Shown here: one piece after another, positions 1-12,310 of the stretch
How positions within the stretch are numbered: the first letter of the stretch is position 1
Layout: every line of letters begins with the position of its first letter
Source: Syncephalis plumigaleata
Lineage: Eukaryota > Zoopagomycota > Zoopagomycetes > Zoopagales > Piptocephalidaceae
DNA: 64,000 nt
Reading direction: 5' to 3'
Assembly (NCBI GenBank): GCA_025201365.1
Contig: JAIXMF010000003.1
Location: forward strand, 124,001-188,000
Notes under the pieces: generated by a model
Databases searched by the model: none
Told to the model about the DNA's origin: nothing
What the model saw: only the letters and a program-made list of their open reading frames with translations
Position numbers and translations under genes: made by a program

Positions 1-1356
1 TGTAGTAGTAAGAAATGTGATGAACGCTAAACTAGCATTTCGTTCCATCGTCTCTCATCATCAGCAGATCTACTACCCCACAACATCAACATGTTGTATA
101 CAAAACACAAAAGTAGATGGTGTCAAGTAAGGGATAATATTTCATACGTAAAATAACAATAACAGCAATAGTGTTTACAAGTCAATATCATCTCATTACA
201 TATCAATTAGTTAGTTACTAATTAATGTAGATGATACATATATAGAAATATATAATAAGTCGTAGTTCCACATCCATTATTAATGAAATTTATGAAAATT
301 TAATAATAGTGTCTCATTTACTATTACCACCACTGTTGTCCAATGACCATTGTCATACATATAGAATAGGAATGATGATAATGATGCTCATCACTTCATA
401 TGTTCTATTCACTTACCTATATATAAAACGTTAATACGACGGTAAATAATCGATCCAATCAATAGATAACGAGTATATTAGCATAGAAAGCGTTGGTGCA
501 CTGCTGTTGCTTAAATAACAACAGTCACTGGAATAGAAACAATAACAACAATAACAACAACAACACAGAGTAGCGTAGAGATATAGCAAGAGAATGGAGC
601 GTAGATAAGTATACGCTTAATTCGTGCAAAGATAGACTGCAATAAGCAGAAACAATAGTAGAAGTAAAAGTAAAAGTGACACTAGTAGTAGTGGTAGTAG
701 TGGTAGTAAAGAGCAATAATAAAGGGCCAATAATACTTGAACGCAAAGTAAGAGGAAGAAAAAAGAGAAAGAGAAGAAAGCGAGAGAACGAGAGAACGAA
801 CGAAAAGAGAACGAGAAGGAAAAGACAGCGGTCAAAGGGAAAAGAATTGGCCAGTAAAGTTATTCGATAATGTGTGAACAAATGAAAATAGGACTGTTAT
901 CATCAGCATTAATATTCATCAAATATCATCATCATCATTGTTATTATTATTCTATTATCATTTATTATTATCATACAGATTCTCTCATAAGTTAATGTGT
1001 GAGTGAGTGAGTGCGTGGGTGTGACGGTGGTTAATGGGAATATCCACTCTGAATTTGCATGATTTGCGTGTGTGATGAGGGCAAGGCGGCAAGGTCGGAA
1101 AAGGTCGGTTGAACACATGATGGCTTGTGCTCAAAATGGTCATTATCAATTCTAAACGGATAGTTCATCAGTCGATATGAGTACACTCTGTAGTGAGTGT
1201 ATCTACTGTCTATACTATACTGATAGAAAATCAATAAATAGCAAATAGGATTAGGAGTAGCATCAAGAAAAAGTCACGTGAATAACAACATAAAGCTTGG
1301 CTTGTACGATTTCAAGTGGATGACGTGGATATTAAATTAATTGATTATTTACGCTT
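1..1356. other. gene-poor AT-rich upstream region
   Basis: No coding region could be supported. The stretch is AT-rich with simple repeats, including a GTAGTAGTG-type tract near 676-706 and a purine-rich tract around 745-850. Reading frames here translate only into low-complexity Leu/Phe/Thr or Arg/Lys runs. It presumably includes the promoter and 5' leader of the glyoxalase gene. Confidence 0.5.
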
Positions 1357-2651
1357 ATGATTCTATCACTCTATTCTTCTCGTTGTTTATTGTCGTTGTC
1401 GTTGTCGTCGTTGTTACCACGTCAACCTGTACGTTCCTTCCCTTCAAACAAAGTCTCGAGTGTTTGGCACCACTATCGTCACTACGCGAATCTCACTAGT
1501 TCACCACTACGTAAAATGCTCATTGAACCAGTACCTTGTCTTAGCGATAACTACGCTTATCTATTGATTGATCCTGCCACGAAAGAAGGTATTTACCGTC
1601 CAGTAAAGGAACTATAAAATGACTATACATCACCCTATCTAATCGTAAACTAAATAGCGGCTGTCATTGATCCGGTCGATCCAGAGCGTGTGCTAGCAGC
1701 CGTGGAACAACATGGTGGCAAGCTTACTACCTTGTTAACTACACATCATCATTCGTAAGTGGATAGATAATAATAGATACGAGCATAATCACTTACATAT
1801 ACATTTGTTCATAGGGATCACGCCGGTGGTAATGCCGTATCGTTCAATCACATCCGGATCTTCGTGTGATCGGTGGCGATGAACGTATTCCCGCCTTAAA
1901 TCATCAGTCACAGATGGTCAAGAGTTTACGGTGAGTAGTGAATCATGCTTGATTAACTGGAGATGTCTTACTGAATTATACTCGCAATGTGAACGTGAAT
2001 AGATTGGACAATTGAATGTACGTGCCATGGCCACACCTTGTCATACCTCCGGTCATATCTGCTATTATGTCGTGGATCCCACGGCAGAGAGTCAATCGGA
2101 ACAGCGAGCAGTATTCACGGGTGACACGCTGTTTATCGGTGGATGTGGTCGATTCTTTGAGGGTACGCGGAGCAGATGCTATCATCTCTGAACAAGTTGG
2201 CGCAACTACCGGGTGATACTCGCGTCTATTGCGGTCATGAGTATACATTGGCAAATCTAAAGGTAGTATACGAGAGAGACAATGGTAGCTAATCGTAGAT
2301 AATAACATGATGATTTAGTTTGCCATTACAGTTGATCCTGATAACAAGGAATTACAGGTAAGTGATCATTCGTACACTACACTACGACTATAGCTCATCC
2401 TATCCTGTAGGAAAAGTTGCAATATGCGCAAACACATCCACGCACTGTTCCTAGCACTATTGCATCAGAACTTGCCGTCAATCCATTTATGCGTACCGAG
2501 TAAGTAGCACCTTGTTATAGGCACAGAATAGAATGGCCTTACAAGCTCACAATTAAATAGACACGCTGCCTTGCAACGAGCCACCGGTCAAACATCCTCG
2601 ATAGAGGTCATGGCGCAACTACGAGAGATGAAAAACAGTTTTCGCGGCTAA
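1357..2651 (+). CDS. GLO2: hydroxyacylglutathione hydrolase (glyoxalase II)
   Basis: Hydrolyses S-lactoylglutathione to D-lactate and glutathione in methylglyoxal detoxification. Seven exons can be traced: 1357-1588, 1658-1754, 1815-1930, 2003-2262, 2319-2357, 2411-2499 and 2561-2651. The metallo-beta-lactamase signature THHHSDHAGGN spans exons 2-3, and later metal-ligand regions (PCHTSGH, FTGDTLF, YCGHEYT) lie in exon 4. The N-terminus is Arg/Ser-rich, like a mitochondrial presequence. A second Met at 1516 ([15 protein letters not shown]) matches the usual start of the cytosolic enzyme, so two start sites may give two locations, as in other GLO2 genes. The frame breaks three times by a missing base: about 1845-1851, at the exon 3/4 junction near 1930, and about 2167. 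With those bases the product is about 308 residues, normal for the presequence form. All key motifs survive, so sequence error is likelier than a pseudogene. Confidence 0.85.
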
Positions 2652-2864
2652 ACTGTAACTTCTAAGCTGTTCGTTACACAGTGCACTAATAAACAAGCAG
2701 TGGTGATCACGAATGGTGTGCAAATGTCGCTTGCCATATCACCGCCGCATTAGCAAACAAAGGCTGTTGACGTGTTCACTTTTCTCCTATTCTATCTCGT
2801 CTATCTTTATAAAGCTCAATTATTCGTATCTCTTTTGTGTATTATTGACACTCACTCACTCACA

Positions 2865-5095
2865 ATGACCGTAAGCAATCAATGGACTAATTCGAACGGT
2901 GAGACCGTGCTACGTATCGTTCACTTCAACGACGTGTACCACTTGGACGAGCAGGCTAAAGAGCCAGTGGGTGGTGCCGCTCGTTTCTACACGGCGTTGC
3001 AGCAGGCGAGTAGTTTTGTCGAGGTACCGAAGAGCCCGTCTCTTTGGATAAAGCACTCGTGCTATTTAGCGGTGACCTGTTCAATCCAAGTATCGAGTCG
3101 TCAGTTACCAAAGGCAAGCATATGGTGCCCGTGGTCAATAAACTAAACATCGATGTGGCATGCTATGGCAATCATGTAAGTATCGGCTAATGAATCGGAG
3201 GATGTGAAATACGTTAATAATAGGAATGCTTACCATTACATTCATTCATTCATTTATATTTATGTAGGATTTTGATTTTGGCGTAGCTAACTTGGAGAAA
3301 TTGGCCGGACAATGCAACTTCCCCTGGCTTCTCTCGAATGTATTCGACTCTAGCACCAATACTCCATTGGCCAATGGCAAGGAATATATTGTACTCGAAC
3401 GTGCCGGTATTAAAATTGGTATTATTGGTCTAGTAGAAAAGTAAGATGCTATCGATTACTATTATTATTATTATTATTACATTAGATAGCAATACTAATC
3501 ATTGATTCATTCAATCAACAGAGAATGGCTACAGACTATATCCGAGTAAGTATAGTCAATAGTAAATGATAGAATAGTCAAATCAATTAACTGATGTGTG
3601 TTATTAGTCTACCACCTACCGTAGATTATCGTGATTACGTGGAGGTTGGACGCAAACTATCGAGTTATCTACGATCACCCGAAGGCGGTCAATGCGATCT
3701 TATTATCGCGCTAACGCATATGCGCCTGCCCAATGATCAAAATTGCGCGAAGCAACTCGATAAAGACGTTGATTTGGTGCTAGGCGGCCATGATCATTTC
3801 TCGCACTATGCCGGTGCCATTTGTATGACAGACGTTGCCGGCAAACCAATCAAGCAGAATCGACCGGATGACGGCGGTTTACGTATGCTTAAGAGTGGTT
3901 GCGATTTCCGTGAGATTAGTCGAGTCGACGTGACTGTCGGCAAGCATAATGGTGGTCGTCGTCATATCAACGGCATTAAAGGTAAAAAGATCTTATTATT
4001 ATTATGAATGATTATTAACACGCATCATGACTAGCTCATAATATTTCTGTCACCAAGGACTACGCTGTCAATGAAGAGATGGCCGCATTGGTGACATCGC
4101 TTACGGGCGAGATCAACGCGAAGCTTAGCACACCGGTAGGACGTACGCTTACCGCGTGGGATGCCCGTTCAACCACCGTCCGTATTAAAGAGTCAAATAT
4201 CGGTAATTTAGCCGCCGATCTAATGCGACTCCACTGGGATGGCACGGATATTGGCTTGCTATGCGGTGGCACCATTCGCTCCGATTCCACCTACGGACCG
4301 GGTGTACTAAGCAAACGCGACATTATGAACGTATTCCCATTTGAGGATCCAACCGTGTTGATTCGCATCTCGGGCAAGACACTCCTGGCCACGCTAGAAA
4401 GTGCGCTGGGAGCGGTGCCCAAACAAGAGGGTCGTTTCCCGCATGTATCCGGCTGTCGTGTGGTGTATGAACCGACGGCACCGGCTGGTTCACGCGTACG
4501 CAAAGTGTATATCCAACCAAACAGTGGCGTCACCGGTAGCAATGGCAATAGTGGTGATAATGGCGGGCAGCAAGATCCTACGCTAGCTCGACCGGGTGAG
4601 GTTGAACTTGATCTTGACCAAATGTACAAAGTATGCACGCGCTACTATCTTGCCTGCGGCAATGATGGCTACGAACCATTGAAGGGTTGCGAGTTCTTAG
4701 TAGACGACGAGAATGGTATCCTTATTTCCACACTGTTGCGTAAATTCTTTTTGGGTCTCAAATACGTGAATGCCATTAAATTCCAGGAGCGCGCCACTGG
4801 TGGACGTGTTAACGACGCTGTGGCTGCCTTCAAGGCGGGTCTCATTCGCCGACGTACGCGCGAGCAAGATCATGGCACAACGACAGAAGGCGTACCAGAG
4901 ACAACCGCGAAAGATGCACTGGCCAGTTTCCAGAAGCATAATCGGCAATCATCGGCTACCGTTCTCGAGGATTGCGGTGTCGCCGTCGATGATCGAAAGA
5001 ACACGGTAATTAACTGGGCAACAGTGGCACCAGTGGTGGAAGGTCGTATTGTACCTGTTGATGCCCAAGGCAAATACATTCCCGATCAATCGTAA
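2865..5095 (+). CDS. 5'-nucleotidase / metallophosphoesterase-family enzyme (UshA-like), probably cytosolic
   Basis: Five exons: 2865-3175, 3268-3440, 3522-3545, 3608-3981 and 4035-5095, giving about 647 residues. The N-terminal metallophosphoesterase domain shows the dinuclear metal motifs in order: HFNDVYHL, FSGDLFNPS, YGNHDFDFG, ALTHMR and GGHDHF. The C-terminal 5'-nucleotidase domain carries NIGNLAADLMR, CGGTIRSD, MNVFPFEDP and GNDGYEPL. No signal peptide follows the chosen Met; an upstream in-frame Met at 2772 would add a hydrophobic N-terminus but overlaps a TATA-like stretch (TTTATAAA, about 2806-2813), so I prefer 2865. One base is missing near 3023 (GAGGTACC where the frame wants GAGGGTACC), which otherwise shifts the end of exon 1. 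The gene follows glyoxalase II by about 210 bp on the same strand. The exact substrate cannot be told from sequence. Confidence 0.85.
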
Positions 5096-7211
5096 TAATA
5101 ATAAGCTGATCGGCAACTTTACTCAATTACTATTACTGTAGCAACGTTGTTTTGTTCAAGTAATAAACATTACCGGGGTTTATTCATACAACCATTTATA
5201 CACGTGGAAGTAACCATTGAAGTGTTCCATTTAAGTAGATCAGTTAATTCGTGACGACTTTCCATTACCGTAACTGTTCGAAATAATCAAATAATGCTTG
5301 TATATTTTATTATAAATTCAACTCGTGCAATAGAACATGTACACTTACTGTATTAATGTTGCTGTAACAGCAATAAGGAGAGGGAAACGTGTTCGACTTT
5401 CACGTTTTGATAGTGGCGCGTTAGACGAGCACGGGTGACAACAATCGTGGATAACACAAGCAAATATCTATTATTATCATCGCTATTTCTACTGCTACTA
5501 CTACTACTACGTTTAGAACTGAATGGCGTGTTGTGAATGGGGCATCACAAGAACAATAACGCGGAATGCGTCTGTGTACACACACACACCAATTAGAAAC
5601 TTGCATGTACGTTTAAGGGGAAAGGGAAGGAGGAAGAAAGGCTGGGGAAATAAGGAAGCATAGAAAGGCGGTTATCCACGCAAATGGGTTTCCATGAGGC
5701 CTTTTGTACGTCTGTTTTAAATTGCTCATTGTCCTTCAACTTCAGTATTATCACTTACTAGCTTTTATGTAAAATGTAGAAGAATAGAATATACCAAATA
5801 AATAATAATAATGGTAGTAATAGTAGTAATATGCTGTTATCTATTATGTTCGTGCTATTATCACTGAAATGCTTCATTGTCAATGTATAAACGATAATGT
5901 TGCCTCAATAGAATCAATCCTATTCTAGATCACAGGCAAAAGGAAATCATTCATGGATGCAAATACAGCCATGCATGATATGGATGCTACATGGTGATGT
6001 TGACTTATCGTTGACTGTCTAAAGTATGGTATTGCACTTACCTTAAACGGTTCAAACTGGAAATAGCCACATCTTTACGACTAGTATGCTACGTCGTCGA
6101 ACTACGAGTATAAAATCGCGAATGCCGATCCTTGCATGCTCGTTATCTCGCTATTCGCTTTGACACTGCGTAAGAGAGAATATTCTCAGTTAGCGTTCGT
6201 GGAGGTTTTCCCGCTACATTATTCCATTGACTGACACTACCCTAGTCAATAGACCGAGCCTACTTGGCATGACTATTCCGGCCTGTTACACGAATGAAAA
6301 GCAAGGGCTATAATGGCAGCTGTATACTCGACGATTGACTAGTCAAGCAATCGACTGGAGCGTCTCTCGCTTGCTCTCTTGCTCTTTTGCTCTTGATATG
6401 CATATGCGTATTCGATATTATTTTTAGACACGTACTATATGCAAAAGAAACGAGTATAATGGAAAGCGGAACAAATGAGCAAACTACAGCGATATGAGGC
6501 ATACGTAGTGGGCCCGTTCTGGCTAAGGCGGGTATACATTCCTTGCTATTCAATGAAATGGATTGGTGTTGATGTTGGCCGCCTATTGTTTGGCAAGACA
6601 TCCAATGCCGTGCTATTCCATTTGACTTCATTATTCGTTATTTTTATCATGGCTTGTAACAATACCGGTAATTTGTACACCCTCCTGGAAGAATGGAGAA
6701 AGCGAGCAGAAAATCCCTCTATCCGCAACACGTGGCGTTTCATCGTTGAGAAGTATTAAAAGTGGACGTATATTCGCCGCTCAGCTTGCTCGTCTTCATC
6801 AAGCGTTGCAGTCGTTGTTATCGTTCTAATACTAAAAATCTCCTTCTTCTCTTACTTGCTCTCTCTCTCTCTCCCTCTCTCTTACTTGCTTACCATTTAC
6901 TAAACTCGTCAAGCAATCAATATTTCGCCTATATTAGGTGGCACTTTGATCCCTACTTATTCGCTACCCATTATTCTTGATTCACGACTGTCGACCAGGT
7001 GATTATAGCTTTGTTTCCGTCTATTTCTACACTCATATCATCTCAGCTATTTAATTTCTGTCCTTCAATTACCTCTGAAGTTGATACTCTACCTTTCTAT
7101 TATAAACGTTGATCGAACCAGCAACATCTGCACAATCATTACCTTTTTTTAATAACAACGATTATTGATTTCGTCTTTTTAATCAAATTTACATAAACTG
7201 CACACTCAATT
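5096..7211. other. intergenic region upstream of tyrosinase
   Basis: About 2.1 kb without a supportable gene. It holds the 3' region of the nucleotidase gene, a short CA run near 5578-5590, TAA/TAG-rich simple sequence near 5800-5830, and CT-rich tracts near 6365-6395 and 6855-6890. A 94-codon open frame at 6475-6759 has no recognisable features and no intron-extended context, so I do not call it. Confidence 0.5.
7101..7106 (+). promoter_or_regulatory. candidate TATA box of the tyrosinase gene
   Basis: TATAAA lies about 110 bp upstream of the tyrosinase start codon, followed by a pyrimidine- and A-rich leader. Position and sequence fit a core promoter; nothing else supports it. Confidence 0.35.
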
Positions 7212-9362
7212 ATGAAATACTCGACTTACATTTTATTCACCGTAGTGGCTGCGCTAGCCGCAGCAACCTCCGATATCGGTATTGCCGATGCTGCCAACGC
7301 ACCAGCGAATCCTATTGGGGCTCCAGGTCGCGTTGTACCTGGCAACTGTCCAAGCGGCGTTCGCCAGCGTAAGGAGATCCGTGCTCTCTCCGTAGCGGAA
7401 CGTGACGCGTTTATTAACGCACTAAAGAAGCTACAAGCTAGACCCGATAATGGAGGACCATCGCGCTACGATCTCTACGCCAAACTTCACAACGATAACG
7501 CACCGTTCAGTCATGGTTCCGCTGCCTTCTTGCCATGGCATCGTCGTTTCTTGCGTGAGTTGGAGATTGATCTTCAAAAGATCGATGCCAGCGTCATGCT
7601 TCCTTTCTGGGACTGGCGTATCGACTCGCAAGCACCCGAGACTTCCATCGTATTCTCAAAGGAATACTTTGGTGGTAATGGCGACCACAGAGGCTGCATC
7701 ACTGACGGTCCATTCGCTGATGCGAAACCCTACTACATGCAACCCAATTGTATTCAGCGACGATTCGACTATAAGAAGAACATTGGTGCTTTCTACTCAC
7801 CTGAAGCCATCCAAAGCCTGATTAATAACAGCAAGGACTTTTCCACTTTCAGCGTACAACTGGAAGGAACTTGCCATGCACGTGTCCACAATGGTATCGG
7901 TGGCGGTATGTTGAACATGTACAGCCCAAGTGACCCGCTCTTCTTTATGCATCACACCATGATCGATCGTATCTGGTGGCAATGGCAAACGGCCAAGCAG
8001 GGCAATGCCGTAGCCTTTAACGGTGGTCTGCGCAATGGATCTCAAGCAACCCCGAACACCATTATTGAGCCATGGAACGATCTTGCCGTGAAGGACATGT
8101 TCCGTATTGAATCCTTGTGCTACACCTATGGTGAATTGCCAGCAAACAAGGTTGAGAAGCGTCCAGAGAGCGAGAAGCCACCTGTTACCATTCCAGCTGA
8201 TAAGGAGGACAAGAAGGACGATAAGAAGAATGATAAGAAGGAAGACAAGAAGAATGATAAGAAAGAAAAGAAGGATGACAAGAAAGAGAAGAAGGATGAC
8301 AAGAAGGATGACAAGGAAGATAAGAAGGACGACAAGAAGGATAACAAGAAGGACAAGGACGACAAGAAGGAAGATAAGAAGGAAGACAAGGAAGATAAGA
8401 AGGACGACAAGAAGGATAACAAGAAGGACAAGGATGACAAGGAGTACAAGGAAGAGCTCAAGAAGCCAACTACCAATGCTCCAGTCACTCCAGATGGTAA
8501 CAACCGCGAGTCGCTCACCAAGATTCGTATTCCACCACCAACTCCTGAGGAATGGCTTAAGCATAACTATCAGCCTGTCGAGGTGATTCGCAAGGTCGAG
8601 TCTTCCATCAAGGACAACGTCTACGACAAGCTTAACTCCATCCACGGCTACATCTCACCTGCCGCTTTGGCTAACCGTGAAGATGTCATCTCCAAATTGG
8701 TTGCCTCCGGTCAAAAGGTCTTCACCGCTGGTTTCGGTACCGAACGTGTTCCTGTCACTATTGCCAATAGCACCGCCACTGTCAAGGATGCCGTGAAAAA
8801 CATCCGCAACAAGGTGGCCACCTACGTCACCAAGAGCCCATTGAGCACTGTTTTGGACGTTTTCAACCCATCCTCCATCATCAACAAGGTTACGGCCATC
8901 ATTGGTACACCGCAACAAGCTGGTGTCTCGCCCACTTCAGCCTCCAACTACGAGTCCTTCATTAACCGTGACTTTACCCATGGTTGGGTGCCCGTCACTA
9001 AGCCTGGTGCTAGCGATGACGATGAGGATTGCGAGGATGAGGATGTGTATGAGGACTGCGACGATGTTGTCGATGACGATGAAGACTGCGATGATGTCGC
9101 TGATGATGAGGAGGACTGCGAGGATGAGGATGTGTACGAGGATTGCGAAGAAAATGATGGTGGTGCTGCCAATAATAATACCACTAAGGATGACGAGGAG
9201 GACTGTGAAGACGAGGAAGATAGTGGTTACAAGACTAACTCCACCACCGCCGCCGCAGCCGCCTCCGCCTCCTCTCCTACTAAGGATACTGTCGCTCAAA
9301 CTGTCGCTCAAGTAGCTCAGGCAATTCCTGAACTTGGCGCCATCATTGGTAACATGCACTAA
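7212..9362 (+). CDS. secreted tyrosinase with Lys/Asp linker and acidic Cys-rich C-terminus
   Basis: Type-3 copper phenol oxidase, 716 residues, no introns. A signal peptide (hydrophobic residues about 6-18) is followed by the catalytic domain at about 45-310. CuA ligands are His93, His101 and His110 (HGSAAFLPWHRRF). CuB ligands are His222 and His226 (CHARVHNGIGG) with His247/His248 (DPLFFMHHTMIDRIW). Residues about 330-415 are a repetitive Lys/Asp/Glu linker. Next come about 190 residues I do not recognise, rich in Val/Ser/Thr, and a highly acidic tail (about 600-680) with Cys in repeated EDC units. Fungal tyrosinases have a C-terminal shielding domain that is removed on activation, but this tail does not look like it. 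The gene is convergent with succinate-semialdehyde dehydrogenase (about 200 bp apart). It reads through without frame breaks. A role in melanisation or wall cross-linking is inference. Confidence 0.93.
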   Translation: MKYSTYILFTVVAALAAATSDIGIADAANAPANPIGAPGRVVPGNCPSGVRQRKEIRALSVAERDAFINALKKLQARPDNGGPSRYDLYAKLHNDNAPFSHGSAAFLPWHRRFLRELEIDLQKIDASVMLPFWDWRIDSQAPETSIVFSKEYFGGNGDHRGCITDGPFADAKPYYMQPNCIQRRFDYKKNIGAFYSPEAIQSLINNSKDFSTFSVQLEGTCHARVHNGIGGGMLNMYSPSDPLFFMHHTMIDRIWWQWQTAKQGNAVAFNGGLRNGSQATPNTIIEPWNDLAVKDMFRIESLCYTYGELPANKVEKRPESEKPPVTIPADKEDKKDDKKNDKKEDKKNDKKEKKDDKKEKKDDKKDDKEDKKDDKKDNKKDKDDKKEDKKEDKEDKKDDKKDNKKDKDDKEYKEELKKPTTNAPVTPDGNNRESLTKIRIPPPTPEEWLKHNYQPVEVIRKVESSIKDNVYDKLNSIHGYISPAALANREDVISKLVASGQKVFTAGFGTERVPVTIANSTATVKDAVKNIRNKVATYVTKSPLSTVLDVFNPSSIINKVTAIIGTPQQAGVSPTSASNYESFINRDFTHGWVPVTKPGASDDDEDCEDEDVYEDCDDVVDDDEDCDDVADDEEDCEDEDVYEDCEENDGGAANNNTTKDDEEDCEDEEDSGYKTNSTTAAAAASASSPTKDTVAQTVAQVAQAIPELGAIIGNMH
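8202..8457 (+). repeat. Lys/Asp low-complexity repeat inside tyrosinase
   Basis: AAG/GAY codons repeat as variants of DKKDDKK. A block of about 50 bp encoding EDKKDDKKDNKKDKDDK occurs twice nearly exactly (about 8315-8372 and 8389-8438), showing recent tandem duplication. Confidence 0.85.
9013..9228 (+). repeat. acidic Cys-containing repeat in the tyrosinase tail
   Basis: Asp/Glu-rich coding repeat with Cys always in an E/D-D-C context. The unit CEDEDVYEDC appears twice, separated by two DEDC-type units. Confidence 0.8.
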
Positions 9363-9558
9363 GTTATCACTACCACCATCACTACCACTATTCTCTCTCA
9401 TTTATAAACAGTTAAACAAATTCTATTACTCGAATATTGAACTGGACTTGTCAATATCCATTGATAATATATAATAAACCATAATCTAAAATAAATTCAC
9501 TTAAATGGCATACTGACTTGCTCGTATTCAATACAAATTGTTTATTTGATTTATTGAA

Positions 9559-12137
9559 TTATATTCTAGCCTGAAGACCAATGGAAATCAGCTTCTTGTC
9601 AATGTAGTCTTCAACACCATATTTGGATCCTGTAGTAACACAAGTGAGCAATCAATTAGCAAATACTATACTGATAATAGCAATGACAATCATCTTACCT
9701 TCTCGACCCATACCGGATTCCTTGATCTATTCATTATAGAGTGAGTTAGTATTAGTATATTACGTGTATTATCTCTACTATCTCATCCAACTTACTCCTC
9801 CGAACGGTGTTGCATCCGTGCCAAGTGTATGCGAGTTAACACCGACCATACCCGATTCGATGGCCTCCGAAACGTGGAACACTCGACTGACATCACGCGT
9901 GTAAATGTAGGCCGCCAGACCGAACTGGGTTCGATTGGCCAACTCGATGCCCTCCTGCTCGGTGGTGAACTTTCTTATTGCCAGCAATGGACCGAATGTC
10001 TCCTCCGATGAGATGAGCGCCTCGTCGTGTAGGTCGGTAAGTAGTGTCGGGTGGAAGAAGTAGCCGCCCTTCTCCTTGAGTCCTGACTCCTTCAACACGG
10101 TACGTCCATCGAATACTATACGACCACCGCGTGCCACGGCATCTTCAATATGTCGGTGCACCTTCTCGCGAGCACGTTCCGTGATCAATGGTCCGGTAGT
10201 TACATTCTCGTCGAATCCGCTACCGGTACGTAGTTTCTTCATACGCTCTGCCAATCGAGCGACAAACTCGTCGTGGATACCCGCTTGCACGTAGATACGA
10301 TTAGGAGCAACGCACACTTGGCCCGAGTTCTTTAGTTTGGCACCAATCAAACCTAGATGTTACGTGTAAATGAACAATCAATAAATACAGCTAGTCTTCT
10401 AGTCACGCAAACCTACCCTCAACTGCCATGTTGATATCAGCGTCATCTAAGCAATCGACCACGCGATTAGAGATTAGTATGCTAAGTTAGGCTAGGCTAG
10501 GTTGTTTACTTTTACTTACCAAATACGAGGAATGGTGCATTGCCACCCAACTCGAGTGTAACCTTCTTCACACCAGCGGAACATTGCTTCATGATAAGCT
10601 TGCCAACTGGTGTCTGATGATTTAACATTTGTTAGTAAATACTTGTAGCTATCATAGTATGCATGCATGCATGTATGTATGTATGTATCCACTTACTGAA
10701 CCTGTAAATGACACCTTTCGAATAACAGGATGTGTGCACATCTCGTAACCTATCTCCTTGACATGCTTGTCCGTGGTAACAATATTGATAACACCCTTGG
10801 GGATACCGGCACGATTGGCCAGTTCACATACAGCCAATGCTGAAAAAGGAGTCTCGGCCGCTAATCGATGACATCGATATTAGTATACCAATGAACTAAC
10901 AATAACGCAGTATTAATCATTTGTACACTTACCAGGTTTAATTACCACCGAGCAACCTAATAGAGGAGACAGTCATAGCAATGATATATACATCATTAGT
11001 AATAGTGAGTATAGGTATTAGTAAATGATGGTTATGATACTTACCAACAGCTAGGGCAGGACCTGCCTTTCGTGTAATCATGGCAATGGGGAAGTCTAAT
11101 GAAAATATCACAATGCGTAAGTATGTTCCATAATCAACTAGTAATCCTTTGTATCTATTAACAACTTACTCCATGGTGTAAGAATACCGCAAACACCAAC
11201 CGGTTGACGAACCACCAAGAAACGATTATTATGAGTGGCCGATGGTATTACATCGCCATAAATACGACGTGCTTCCTCGGCATACCATTGTATGAATGAT
11301 CGAGCATATTGAACTTCGGTTAATGCCTAATAAATGGATATACATGTACTAGTATTAGTCAATAGATACACATATACGTATATCAGATTACTTGCTTCTT
11401 TATATGGCTATTACAATAACAAAATGGTAAATTAGTAAATGAATAAACGAATAAATAAGCAATCTAATACATTCATTGCTTACCTTGCCATTCTCCAGTG
11501 TTATAATGGTGGCTAGATCTTGTTCATGCACCATCATAAGTCGATGCCATTCTAATAGAATATCATGGCGTTCCTAATAACGAGTATTAGTATACAAAAC
11601 ATAAATCGGGTTTGTTTCCTGTTTTCTGCTTTTTTTTCCTTACCTTGCACGTTGTCTTCTTCCAAACATTGTAGCCTCGATGTGCTGCCTCGATTGCATC
11701 TTTAGCATCAGCCACATTCATTTCGGGTACGGTGCCAATACTCTTGCCCGTAGATGGATCTAACAATGATGACAATAGTCTGTATTAGTCTACATTTGCT
11801 TATAAATAAATACTATTTTTACTATTTACCAACTACGTGAAGTGTCTCATTACTCTTGGCTGCCACCCATTTGCCATCGATAAACGCTGACGTACGGAAT
11901 AGACCGGCATCTTTTAGCTGTACATACAAGTACAGAAATACATACATATATACCAACATGTATATTAGCTATAGTGTTTATTCATAGACTAACTACAACA
12001 AATACCTGAGCAATACGTGGATGCGACATGGTAGAATAGAGTGAACTAGAAGAGCGTAGCAAATAGATGTTGCTATAACAAGAGGACAGCTTAACTCGAG
12101 GTAGATAACGCACAGAGAGACGAAATGAAGTAAGCAT
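9559..12137 (-). CDS. SSADH: mitochondrial succinate-semialdehyde dehydrogenase
   Basis: Oxidises succinate semialdehyde to succinate in the GABA shunt. Thirteen exons from the start: 12137-12006, 11917-11830, 11759-11644, 11573-11484, 11326-11170, 11095-11045, 10956-10933, 10860-10697, 10613-10520, 10446-10417, 10352-9796, 9726-9699 and 9629-9559. They join in frame to 533 residues. The first exon gives an Arg/Ser-rich, acid-free N-terminus typical of a mitochondrial presequence. Aldehyde dehydrogenase motifs are intact: [13 protein letters not shown] (general-base Glu), [11 protein letters not shown] (catalytic Cys), ETFGPLLAI and the C-terminal [19 protein letters not shown]. The motif set and [12 protein letters not shown] ending favour SSADH over other family members. 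Several exons are only 24-30 nt long. The gene is convergent with tyrosinase and lies about 200 bp downstream of SDE2 on the same strand. Confidence 0.93.
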
Positions 12138-12310
12138 GTTGGAAGCAAGTAAAAAAGTCTTAAACGAAGGTCTTAAATAGTTATGATCAAGCTATTATCA
12201 TCCACACCAGTAGAAACTAAAACAAGTTGGATTTACTACGGCTAACACACGTTCACTCGATGGTCGTTACACGAACGTACACGGACATATACGTATGCAT
12301 GTACACACAT

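Noticed and set aside
525-881. Overlapping open frames of 60-118 codons on both strands
   Set aside because: They translate simple repeats into Leu/Phe/Thr or Arg/Lys runs, with no domain and no splice context.
6475-6759. 94-codon open frame on the plus strand
   Set aside because: No family features, no signal peptide, and an equally long frame on the other strand; compatible with chance.
7797-8645. 282-codon minus-strand frame of mostly Leu/Val/Ile
   Set aside because: It is the antisense of the Lys/Asp repeat in tyrosinase, so its hydrophobic look is an artefact of codon complementarity.
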